Origin: an uncultured Clostridia bacterium
Lineage (GTDB): Bacteria; Bacillota; Clostridia; Oscillospirales; Acutalibacteraceae
DNA length: 30,526 bases
Direction: 5' to 3'
Assembly: GCA_958436475.1 (NCBI GenBank)
Contig: CAUBKG010000022.1
Coordinates: forward strand, 1-30,526
Shown: positions 16,280-23,560 of the stretch, in pieces
Position numbering within the stretch: the first letter of the stretch is position 1
Layout: every line of letters begins with the position of its first letter
The notes under the pieces: model-generated
The model's database searches: none
Seen by the model: only the letters and a program-made list of their open reading frames with translations
What the model was told of the DNA's origin: nothing
Translations under genes and position numbers: made by a program

Positions 16280-16339
16280 GCTTCCACCCCCTCTCTTTTC
16301 CGGATGCACACAGGCCTAATCTTCCTTTTTGTTATCTTT

Positions 16340-16368
16340 ATTTTAGAACATTCCCGACCTTTCGTCAA
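16340..16368 (-). promoter_or_regulatory. promoter of the polysaccharide locus
   Basis: On the minus strand TTGACG (16368-16363), a 17-base spacer and TAAAAT (16345-16340). Each hexamer matches five of six consensus bases. A small inverted repeat (GATTC/GAATC) lies just upstream of the -35 at about 16373-16386 and could be a regulator site. Confidence 0.8.
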
Positions 16369-16415
16369 GACGCGATTCCTCCGAATCGGATATTACCTTT
16401 TCTTCAAAATAATCA

Positions 16416-16447
16416 CAGGGCACTTCCCAAAGAAAGGAAGCGCCCTG
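16416..16447 (-). terminator. terminator after ilvD
   Basis: On the minus strand a 12-bp stem (CAGGGCGCUUCC with GGAAGUGCCCUG, one G-U pair) ends at 16416. It is followed by a weak U-rich stretch (UGAUUAUUUUG). It separates ilvD from the polysaccharide promoter. Confidence 0.75.
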
Positions 16448-16538
16448 AAAAAAGCTTGTTCCTATGTGCGGACCTTAACACCTGGATTCCTGTGCGGCGC
16501 ACCGGTCTGCTTTTGATTGAAAGGAATCATGCAAACGC

Positions 16539-18194
16539 TCAATCGGCAAATACGGCGCCTTTGGAGCCGCTGGTCACATGCTGCGCATAGCGTTTGATAT
16601 AACCGGTGAGCTCCTGAGGCTTCGGCTGCCAACGCGCCCTGCGCTCTGCCAACACCGCTTCCTCCAGCTCCACATTGAGCGAGCGCTCGGGGATGTTGAT
16701 ATGGATGATATCGCCTTCCTCGATCAGCGCGAGTGCACCGCCTGCCGCGGCTTCCGGCGAAATATGACCGATGGCCGCCCCGCGGGATGCGCCGGAGAAG
16801 CGACCGTCTGTGAGCAGGGCCACGCTATTATCCAGCCCCATGCCGACGAGCAGCGAGGTCGGTGAAAGCATCTCCCGCATGCCGGGGCCGCCCTTCGGGC
16901 CCTCGTAACGGATGACTACAACGTCTCCCGCGTGGATCTTCCCGTTCGTGATGGCCGCGGAAGCGTCCTCCTCGCAATCGAACACGCGGGCGGGGCCGGT
17001 GTGCACCATCATTTCCGGCAGCACGGCTCCCTGCTTCACCACCGCGCCTTCGCGGGCAATGTTGCCATACAGCACGGCGATGCCGCCGTCTGCCCTGTAG
17101 GGATCATCTACCGTGCGGATTATCTTGCCATCCGCTTCCTTTGCGTGCGCCATGCGCTCCTGCTGCGTGCCGGAAACCGTGAGGGCCCCGGTATGGATGA
17201 GATCCTTTTTGGAAAGCTCCTTCATCACCGCCTGGATGCCCCCGGCTTCGTTCAAATCCTGAATAAAGATGGTTCCGGCGGGGTTGAGCTTGCAGATCTG
17301 CGGCGTGGCCCTTCCCATTTCGTCCATGCGGGCAAGGTCAACCTCCACGCCGGCTTCGTGCGCCAGAGCAATCAAGTGCAGCACCGTATTGGTGGAGCAG
17401 CCGAGCGCCATATCACACCGCAGCGCGTTTTCAAAGTTTGCCTTCGTCATGATATCCGAAGGCTTAATATCGTTTTTCCACAGCTCCAAAATGCGTTCGC
17501 CCGTTTCCTTTGCCAGGCGCCGCCGCGCGGAAAGCACGGCAGGGATGGTGCCGTTGCCGGGAAGCGCCATGCCGATTGCCTCGGTGAGGCAGTTCATGGA
17601 ATTGGCGGTATACATTCCCGAGCAGGAACCGCAGGTGGGGCAGGCGGTTTCCTCCAGGAGCTTCAGTTCATCCGCCGTGATTTTACCGGCGGAATAGCTC
17701 CCCACGGCCTCGAACATCTCGGAAAGGCCCATGCCGGTTTTGCCGGGGCCGCCGCTGAGCATGGGGCCGCCGCTCACAAAAATGCTCGGCAGGTTTAAGC
17801 GGCAGGCCGCCATCAGCATGCCGGGGACGATCTTATCGCAGTTGGGGATGAACACGACCGCATCCAGCGGATGTGCCGTGAGCATGACTTCGATGGAATC
17901 CGCGATCAGCTCGCGGGATGCGAGTGAATATTTCATACCCTTATGGTTCATTGCAAGGCCGTCGCATACGCCGATCGTATTGAATTCAAACGGGACGCCT
18001 CCCGCGTTGCGGATGCCGGCTTTCACCGCATCTGCAATCGTATCCAAATGCATATGCCCCGGGATATAATCGCTCTTCGAATTGACTACGGCGATAAAGG
18101 GCCGTTTCATTTCCGATTCCGTGATGCCCAGCGCGTTCAGCAGCGAACGGTGCGGCGCTCTGGCGCTCCCCGATTTGATTAAATCACTTCTCAC
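16539..18194 (-). CDS. ilvD: dihydroxy-acid dehydratase
   Basis: This iron-sulfur dehydratase makes 2-keto acids in valine, isoleucine and leucine synthesis. The 551-residue length is normal. Cluster and active-site cysteines are visible in FIPNCDKIVPGM and CPTCGSCSGMYTANSMNC. The late LTDGRFSGASRGAAIGHISPEA motif holds the catalytic serine. The start is GTG at 18194, preceded by AGGAGGC with eight-base spacing. The ribosome site abuts the stop of the upstream unknown gene, so ilvD probably shares the lysS transcript. No other ilv gene is present, which is unusual since ilvD often lies with ilvBNC or leu genes. Confidence 0.96.
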   Translation of the reverse strand: MRSDLIKSGSARAPHRSLLNALGITESEMKRPFIAVVNSKSDYIPGHMHLDTIADAVKAGIRNAGGVPFEFNTIGVCDGLAMNHKGMKYSLASRELIADSIEVMLTAHPLDAVVFIPNCDKIVPGMLMAACRLNLPSIFVSGGPMLSGGPGKTGMGLSEMFEAVGSYSAGKITADELKLLEETACPTCGSCSGMYTANSMNCLTEAIGMALPGNGTIPAVLSARRRLAKETGERILELWKNDIKPSDIMTKANFENALRCDMALGCSTNTVLHLIALAHEAGVEVDLARMDEMGRATPQICKLNPAGTIFIQDLNEAGGIQAVMKELSKKDLIHTGALTVSGTQQERMAHAKEADGKIIRTVDDPYRADGGIAVLYGNIAREGAVVKQGAVLPEMMVHTGPARVFDCEEDASAAITNGKIHAGDVVVIRYEGPKGGPGMREMLSPTSLLVGMGLDNSVALLTDGRFSGASRGAAIGHISPEAAAGGALALIEEGDIIHINIPERSLNVELEEAVLAERRARWQPKPQELTGYIKRYAQHVTSGSKGAVFAD

Positions 18195-18206
18195 GATGGA
18201 TGCCTC

Positions 18207-18884
18207 CTATTCTGATTCAGCAGCGGTCCGCTCGTTTGCGATGATACGTCTGACAAGCTCCATGCCGTCGCGCTGCTGCGCGTCGATATCCTTTTTCCCC
18301 TCGAGGTAATTGCCGCGGTATTCCCGCACGGACAGCCGCAGGCTGGACTTGAGGTGATCGGCCATTTCCTTTTGCAGGTCCGTTTCGCTCCAGGCGAGAT
18401 AATCTCTCCCGTTTTCCGCAATGGGGGTAAAAAGGATGTCTCCATAAAAACAGTCTTTGCAGTAATTGTATTTATCGGTATCGGTGATCCAGATGATGGA
18501 TTTCCCCGCTTCCAGCTCGCCGAGGAGGTGGGTCTGCCGTTCGGAGGCGTCTATGAGGCTGATGGCGCTGTCGTCAAACGAAAAGTCCGTTACCTCCACC
18601 GTCACCCTGCCGTCTCCATTGAGATCCTCGCCGTATGCGGCCAGCTTTTCTTCCAGCATCACGGCCACGCCTTCCATCTTGTTCTGCCCGACGCATAGGG
18701 CCACGCGGTAATCCGGCTGGGGTACGGAGAAATACAGGTACATCGAATACCCGGCTACAAACAGGATGAAAACGGCCAGAAGCGTTTGTATTTTATAATA
18801 AAACCAGAAGTTTTCGAGCTTTTCCCGGAAGCCCTTCGGCGCCTCCGCCGAAGCCCGCTCCACCGGCTTTTCCCTCTTTCTCAT
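18207..18884 (-). CDS. membrane-anchored protein of unknown function
   Basis: I do not recognise this 225-residue protein. It has a charged N-terminus, one membrane helix at about 33-53, and an outside domain of about 170 residues. An EF-hand-like DLNGDG (87-92) is present, but position 12 of the loop is Val, so calcium binding is doubtful. A cysteine pair sits in YNYCKDCFYGD. The start is ATG 18884, three bases after the lysS stop, so translation is probably coupled. ilvD follows 12 bases on. Its conserved-looking neighbours are the only clue to its role. Confidence 0.75.
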   Translation of the reverse strand: MRKREKPVERASAEAPKGFREKLENFWFYYKIQTLLAVFILFVAGYSMYLYFSVPQPDYRVALCVGQNKMEGVAVMLEEKLAAYGEDLNGDGRVTVEVTDFSFDDSAISLIDASERQTHLLGELEAGKSIIWITDTDKYNYCKDCFYGDILFTPIAENGRDYLAWSETDLQKEMADHLKSSLRLSVREYRGNYLEGKKDIDAQQRDGMELVRRIIANERTAAESE

Positions 18885-18887
18885 CCC

Positions 18888-20387
18888 TTATTCCTTCGGC
18901 TTCATGGTCGGGAACAAAAGAACGTCCCGGATGGAGTAGCTGTCCGTCAAAAGCATGACGAGGCGGTCGATACCGAGGCCCAGGCCGCCGGTGGGCGGCA
19001 TGCCGTATTCCAGAGAGGTGATGAAATCCTCATCCAGGAGGTTTGCCTCCTCGTCTCCCGCCTCCCGCAGCTCCAGCTGGTGCACGAAGCGCTCGCGCTG
19101 GTCGATCGGGTCGTTGAGCTCGCTGTAAGCGTTGGCGAATTCGCGACGGGTGATGAACAGCTCAAACCGTTCGGTGAGCTCGGGTCGGTCTTTTTTACGC
19201 TTGGTCAGCGGGGAAACCTCCACGGGGTAATCCATGATAAAGGTGGGCTGCAGCAGGTGCTCCTCCACCTTTTCTTCAAACGCGGTATTGAGGATATCGC
19301 CCCAGGAATCGGTGCTCTTTACGGGCAGCTCCAGCCGCTTTGCCGCTTCCTTAGCTTTTTCGGTATCCAGCCGGAAGCTGTCGAAATCCACGCCGGTGTA
19401 TTCCTTCACCGCTTCCACCATGGTCATGCGCTTCCAGCGGGGGGAAAGATCAATCTCCTCGCCCTGATAGGTGATCTTCATCGAACCGCAGACCTCTTCC
19501 GCGAGCTTGGACATCAGATCCTCGATGAGATCCATCATGCCGTGGTAATCGGTATAGGCTTCGTAAAGCTCAAGGGTGGTGAATTCCGGATTGTGCTTGA
19601 TATCCATCCCCTCGTTGCGGAACAAGCGCCCGATCTCATACACGCGCTCCATGCCGCCCACAATGAGACGCTTCAAATAAAGCTCGGGGGCGATGCGGAG
19701 ATACATATCCATATCCAAGGTGTTATGATGGGTGATGAAGGGGCGCGCCGCCGCGCCGCCCGCAATGGTATTGAGAACAGGGGTTTCCACCTCTATGTAA
19801 TCGCGGCTGTCGAGAAAACGGCGGATGAACTGGATGATCCGGCTGCGCTTTACAAAGGTATCCTTGACCTCGGGGTTCATGATGAGGTCGACATACCGCT
19901 GGCGGTAGCGCAAATCGGTATCCTTGAGGCCGTGGAACTTTTCGGGAAGCGGCAAAAGGGATTTAGACAGCAGGGTGACGCTCTGCGCGTGGACGGAAAC
20001 CTCTCCCCGGCGGGTGCGGAACACCATGCCGGTGACCGAAATGATATCTCCGATATCCCATTTCTTGAAATCGCTGTATACCTCTTCGCCGATATCGTCT
20101 ATCTTCGCATACACCTGCATGCGGCCGGTGCGGTCGTGCACGTCGATAAAGCTGGCCTTGCCCATGCCGCGCTTGCTCATCATGCGCCCGGCAATGGTTA
20201 CGGTTTTGCCCTCGAGCTCATCGAAATGCTCGATGATATCGCTGTTCAGAGTGTCCCGTTCGCAAACGGTGATATCAAAGGGATTGCGCCCCGCCTCCTG
20301 AAGAGCGGCGAGTTTTTCCCGGCGGATGCGGAGTATCTCGTTCAGATCCTCTTCCGGCTGCACGGGCGCCTTGTTTTCTTCCTGCAT
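18888..20387 (-). CDS. lysS: lysyl-tRNA synthetase (class II)
   Basis: This enzyme charges tRNA-Lys. The 499-residue protein has an N-terminal OB-fold (about 60-140, KTVTIAGRMMSKRGMGKASF) that binds the anticodon. The class II core follows: motif 1 region around RQRYVDLI, motif 2 FRNEGMDIKHNPEFTTLE, and motif 3 GLGLGIDRLVMLL near the end. The start is placed at ATG 20387, because GGAGG lies eight bases upstream. An alternative ATG at 20411 has a weaker AAGAAAG site and would add eight residues. It is the first gene of lysS-unknown-ilvD. Leader and possible promoter lie in the 200-base gap after the greA terminator. Confidence 0.96.
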   Translation of the reverse strand: MQEENKAPVQPEEDLNEILRIRREKLAALQEAGRNPFDITVCERDTLNSDIIEHFDELEGKTVTIAGRMMSKRGMGKASFIDVHDRTGRMQVYAKIDDIGEEVYSDFKKWDIGDIISVTGMVFRTRRGEVSVHAQSVTLLSKSLLPLPEKFHGLKDTDLRYRQRYVDLIMNPEVKDTFVKRSRIIQFIRRFLDSRDYIEVETPVLNTIAGGAAARPFITHHNTLDMDMYLRIAPELYLKRLIVGGMERVYEIGRLFRNEGMDIKHNPEFTTLELYEAYTDYHGMMDLIEDLMSKLAEEVCGSMKITYQGEEIDLSPRWKRMTMVEAVKEYTGVDFDSFRLDTEKAKEAAKRLELPVKSTDSWGDILNTAFEEKVEEHLLQPTFIMDYPVEVSPLTKRKKDRPELTERFELFITRREFANAYSELNDPIDQRERFVHQLELREAGDEEANLLDEDFITSLEYGMPPTGGLGLGIDRLVMLLTDSYSIRDVLLFPTMKPKE

Positions 20388-20560
20388 GTTTGCGTCCTCC
20401 ATTTTCGACATAGTCTTTCTTTATGCTGACTGTCCCGGCAGTGCAGAAGCGGGCTGCGGAACCTTTTAGCACCCGCCCGCCCCCCGGGGGCAAAAAATAT
20501 GCCGGCCCAGCCCGCTGCTCCGTTTGCTCCGGGGCTTCGGGAAGGCTGATATAATAAATG

Positions 20561-20566
20561 ATTATA
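20561..20566 (-). promoter_or_regulatory. possible -10 element of the lysS operon
   Basis: TATAAT is present on the minus strand at 20566-20561, but the -35 region 16-18 bases upstream (TAGTGC/AGTGCA) is poor. The leader that follows to 20388 is GC-rich and contains several short stems. I found no T-box. Confidence 0.35.
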
Positions 20567-20601
20567 CAACGTTTTTTTCGTTTGCACTACCCTTTTCCCA
20601 T

Positions 20602-20639
20602 AAAAAAAGCGGACGGATGTGAAAAACATCGTCCGCTTT
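20602..20639 (-). terminator. terminator of greA
   Basis: AAAGCGGACGGATGT (20606-20620) pairs with ACATCGTCCGCTTT (20626-20639), with one bulged base. Seven A residues at 20602-20608 give a U-tract on the minus strand. It lies 20 bases after the greA stop. Confidence 0.9.
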
Positions 20640-20657
20640 CCTGTTTCGCCAAAAGGT

Positions 20658-21131
20658 TTACTTGGAAATCTCCAGCACCTGATACATCACCTTGCCCGCC
20701 GGAACCTCAACCTCCAAACGGTCCCCCACCTTGCTGCCGAGCAGCGTTCTGCCCACGGGGGATTCATCAGAAATGAGGCCTTCCATCGGGTCGGCCTCTG
20801 TTGCGCCGACGATCCGGTATTCCACATTTTCATCAAATTCTATATCCTTTAAAACGACCTTGGAGCCTACGCCCACAACGTCGTCTGAAAGCTCATCGTG
20901 AGAAATGACCTTCGCGTGCTTGAGCATGGCTTCCAGCTCGGCGATGCGCGCTTCCACCTTCGCCTGCTCGTTTTTGGCTTCGTCGTATTCACTGTTTTCG
21001 GAAAGATCTCCAAAAGAAAGGGCCACCTTGATTTTATCTGCAATCTCCTTGCGTTTGTTCGCTTTTAAATCTTCCAGTTCGCTTTCATATTTTTTCAGGC
21101 CGTCATCGGTAAACAAAAATTGTTTTTCCAT
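20658..21131 (-). CDS. greA: transcription elongation factor GreA
   Basis: GreA rescues backtracked RNA polymerase by stimulating cleavage of the nascent RNA. The 157-residue length is standard. The N-terminal half is a charged coiled coil (about 10-75) whose hairpin tip contains GDLSENSEYDEAK, including the conserved acidic residues that act at the polymerase active site. The C-terminal FKBP-like domain carries VGSKVVLKD and the final LEVEVPAGKVMYQVLEISK. The start is ATG 21131 with AGAGGGA upstream. It has its own consensus promoter at 21183-21211 and a strong terminator, so it is a single-gene unit. Confidence 0.96.
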   Translation of the reverse strand: MEKQFLFTDDGLKKYESELEDLKANKRKEIADKIKVALSFGDLSENSEYDEAKNEQAKVEARIAELEAMLKHAKVISHDELSDDVVGVGSKVVLKDIEFDENVEYRIVGATEADPMEGLISDESPVGRTLLGSKVGDRLEVEVPAGKVMYQVLEISK

Positions 21132-21153
21132 GTGGCATCCCTCTTTCTTCCAT

Positions 21154-21169
21154 GGTATCTTTCGATACC
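21154..21169 (-). promoter_or_regulatory. hairpin at the 5' end of the greA message
   Basis: On the minus strand GGUAUC-GAAA-GAUACC forms a perfect 6-bp stem closed by a stable GNRA-type tetraloop. It would lie a few bases after the predicted transcription start and before the ribosome site, where it may stabilise the message. Confidence 0.55.
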
Positions 21170-21182
21170 GATATTAGATGTT

Positions 21183-21211
21183 ATTATAATTAACTCTATG
21201 AATATTGTCAA
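21183..21211 (-). promoter_or_regulatory. consensus promoter of greA
   Basis: On the minus strand TTGACA (21211-21206), exactly 17 bases, TATAAT (21188-21183). Both hexamers are perfect. The -35 contains the TGA stop codon (21210-21208) of the gene upstream. Confidence 0.92.
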
Positions 21212-21999
21212 TACCCAATTAAAATTTGTGCACATTGATGAAATCCCAGCGGGCTGCCCTGCACAATGACGCCGTCCGAACGTATTTCCATTGGGAGAAA
21301 CGCATGGCATTGCTCATACAGTGCCGCACAGAAGCGCGTGGGGTCATACTGCTCCGGGATCTCCCCCGCAACCCTCTCCGGCGGGAGGAACGCCCCCGCG
21401 CTGACCGCCGTGCCGCCCCGCGTTTTCCCCCTGGGTGCGAACACGAGCGTATCCGGCCGGCAAAGCTTTTCAAAGCCGCAGGGCGCAAAAACCACGTCTG
21501 CCTGCTCCGCCGCCCGGATGCTTTCCGTAATCAGCACCGAAAGCCCCCATTCGAGCGCGAGCCGCTCCGCCTGCACGCGGTAGGCCGCCGGGCGCCGGGT
21601 AACGACCCGCAGATCCTTCGCAAAAAGCCCGAGCTCCGGCAGGCATTCCGGAAACACCGCCTGCTCATCATACACGGCGATGCACAGATTCCTTTGCCCT
21701 TCCAGCACGCGCACCATGGCGTTCAGCAGGAGGCGAAAGGAAAAAGAAGCAGGCTCATACTGGCGCACGCGGCTGCCCGGCGGCGGGGCCACCCCTTCCG
21801 GGAGGAGGAGCCGCCACGCTTCCCTTCCGGCCGCCTGCTCCACCCGGCTCCAGGGGATCTCGGAGCAGGCGGAAACGATCCGGGTATAGGAAGCGCCGGC
21901 CGCGCGGCCGGTTTCATAGAAAAGATCTTCGCTTCCAAAAAGCCATCTCCACAGAAAAAAGCGGCGCGGCTGCGGCCGCACCTCCAGCGCCACGAACAC
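21208..21999 (-). CDS. protein of unknown function, possible Rossmann-like fold
   Basis: I do not recognise this 263-residue protein. It has no signal peptide or membrane segment. The middle (about 110-195) alternates predicted strands and helices: CIAVYDEQ, LRVVTRRPAAYRVQAERLALEWGLSVLITESI, ADVVFAPCGF. This resembles a Rossmann-type nucleotide-binding domain without the classical glycine motif. The start is GTG 21999, with GGGGAG seven bases upstream. It follows the S41 protease by about 200 bases and may be the last gene of the ftsEX envelope operon. Many Arg, Pro and Gly residues and a strong GC bias distinguish it from its neighbours. Confidence 0.7.
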   Translation of the reverse strand: MFVALEVRPQPRRFFLWRWLFGSEDLFYETGRAAGASYTRIVSACSEIPWSRVEQAAGREAWRLLLPEGVAPPPGSRVRQYEPASFSFRLLLNAMVRVLEGQRNLCIAVYDEQAVFPECLPELGLFAKDLRVVTRRPAAYRVQAERLALEWGLSVLITESIRAAEQADVVFAPCGFEKLCRPDTLVFAPRGKTRGGTAVSAGAFLPPERVAGEIPEQYDPTRFCAALYEQCHAFLPMEIRSDGVIVQGSPLGFHQCAQILIGY

Positions 22000-22088
22000 G
22001 AGGAATCTCCCCCAATAAGAAACCGGCTCCGGGTTTGTTTTGCGTATTTCCTTCCGGAATATACAAAACCGCCGTTTTCAAAAAGCGG

Positions 22089-22137
22089 CCGGCAGCCGCA
22101 AGGCAGAATGGTCTACCCATTCTTATGCAGCTGCCGG
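22089..22137. repeat. nested inverted repeat between the S41 protease and the unknown gene
   Basis: CCGGCAGC (22089-22096) pairs with GCTGCCGG (22130-22137). Inside it AGAATGG (22105-22111) pairs with CCATTCT (22117-22123). A U-tract is absent on the minus strand, so it is not an obvious terminator. It may be an RNA processing or stability element. Confidence 0.5.
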
Positions 22138-22195
22138 GTGCGGATATCACAGAAATGAAAAAAAGCAGCGGGAGGAACGCCTTAGCTATCCCATC

Positions 22196-23395
22196 TTACG
22201 GGTTCGCCTTAGCAAGGACCTCCGCCATGGCGGCCTTGATCTGCGGGTCGTTCTCGTTATCGAGGCCGATGCGGATGGTTTCCTCCGCGCTCAAGGTTAC
22301 TTCCTTATCGGGAGCAAGGCCAACACCATCAAAATTCCCGCTTTTCGGCGGATTGTATTTCGCCACCGTGATGCGGATGGCAGAGCCGTCCGTCAGCTTC
22401 TGGGTGTTCTGCATGATGCCCTTGCCGTATGTCTGCGTGCCGATGAAGGAAGCCTTCTGGTAATCGCGCAGGGCGGCGGTAAACAGTTCCGCCGCGCTCG
22501 CCGTGCCGCCGTTCGCAACCACGGTCATGGGGAGCTTCACATCGTTCGCATCCGACGTATACAGTACCTCGGTGGTGCCGTCTTTATACTCTGCCGTGAC
22601 GATCGTTCCGGTGGGCAGGAGCACATCCAGGATCTTGGCGACCGCCTCCAGCGTGCCGCCCGAATTGTTCCGGACGTCGAACACGAGCCCTGCCACGTTC
22701 CGGCCTTGGTAATCCTCCAGCAGCCCGGCGAACTGCTCATACGTATTGTTATTGAATTCGGTAATGCGGATGATGCCGATATTATTGATGATTTCCCCTG
22801 TAACGGAGATCGTTTCGAAATGCTTGAGCTCCATGTTGAATGCGAGCTCCTGCTCTCCCCGGCGGACGGTGAGCAGAACCTTCTGCCCGATCTCGCCTTT
22901 GAGCAGCTCGGCCGCGGCCTGGATGCCCACTTCAGACACCGCCTTGCCGTCCACCTTCACGAGCTCATCGTTTTCCTTGATGCCGACCGCTTCCGCCGGA
23001 GAGCCGGAATATACCTTTTTGACAATGGCGCGGTCGTTTTCATCCACGCCCACCGTGAGCCCCACGCCGACTTTAACGCCGGCGCTGCTGTCCAGGTACT
23101 CCTGATATTCTTCCGCGGTGAAATACTGGGCATAGGGGTCTCCGAGCCCGCTGATATACCCCTTGGCAATGGCGTTGTTGAGCTCCTGCTCATCGATCTC
23201 GCCATTGTAATTCTGGCGCACCTTCTGGTCGATCTCGGTCAGCTTGCTGTACATCGCCTGGCGTTCGTTCACATTATACACGTGCTTATTGAAGGTGTTC
23301 CAGGAAATGAGCATCGTGATGGAAAAGGTAAGAGCGACCGCGAGGATAATGAAGGTGAGCGTCACTCCAAGGGATACTTTTTTATTCATTCTCAT
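22196..23395 (-). CDS. S41 family carboxyl-terminal processing protease (CtpA/CtpB-like)
   Basis: This membrane-anchored serine protease trims or degrades envelope proteins. The 399-residue protein has one N-terminal membrane helix (about 9-31). A PDZ domain follows (about 105-185, GVGLTVGVDENDRAIVKKV), then the S41 catalytic part. The catalytic Ser is 300 in NGGTASAAE and the general-base Lys is 325 in TYGKG. The start is ATG 23395; a second ATG at 23389 is equally possible, as neither has a strong ribosome site. It follows the M23 peptidase gene after a hairpin-containing gap. In Clostridia CtpA-type proteases often accompany ftsEX-peptidase genes, so it may regulate the hydrolase. Confidence 0.93.
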   Translation of the reverse strand: MRMNKKVSLGVTLTFIILAVALTFSITMLISWNTFNKHVYNVNERQAMYSKLTEIDQKVRQNYNGEIDEQELNNAIAKGYISGLGDPYAQYFTAEEYQEYLDSSAGVKVGVGLTVGVDENDRAIVKKVYSGSPAEAVGIKENDELVKVDGKAVSEVGIQAAAELLKGEIGQKVLLTVRRGEQELAFNMELKHFETISVTGEIINNIGIIRITEFNNNTYEQFAGLLEDYQGRNVAGLVFDVRNNSGGTLEAVAKILDVLLPTGTIVTAEYKDGTTEVLYTSDANDVKLPMTVVANGGTASAAELFTAALRDYQKASFIGTQTYGKGIMQNTQKLTDGSAIRITVAKYNPPKSGNFDGVGLAPDKEVTLSAEETIRIGLDNENDPQIKAAMAEVLAKANP

Positions 23396-23474
23396 CGTCC
23401 AATCCGCCGGCGGGAACCGGCAAGTAGTATACGGGGGCTTTCCGAAAAAGCGCCCAGGCCGTGGATAAAGCTAA

Positions 23475-23505
23475 GGTCAAACCCCCGGAAGCCGGAGGTT
23501 TGACC
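23475..23505 (-). terminator. hairpin between M23 peptidase and S41 protease genes
   Basis: A 14-bp stem (23475-23488 with 23492-23505, one G-U pair on the minus strand) has a three-base loop. The sequence after it, UUAGCUUUAUCC, is only partly U-rich. A second copy of one arm lies at 23521-23530 and could pair instead, as in an attenuator. Confidence 0.55.
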
Positions 23506-23560
23506 GTGTTTCTGATATTTCGGGGGTTTGCAGGGCGAGATGCCCCGATGTGCAGAAAAA

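Noticed and set aside
18786..20429. Long plus-strand open frame opposite lysS
   Set aside because: It covers a complete lysyl-tRNA synthetase on the other strand and has no ribosome site or recognisable domain.
20412..20560. T-box or other amino acid leader before lysS
   Set aside because: The string resembling the T-box antiterminator bulge (AAAAGGTTCCGC on the minus strand) lacks the conserved GGTGG core and no specifier stem was found.
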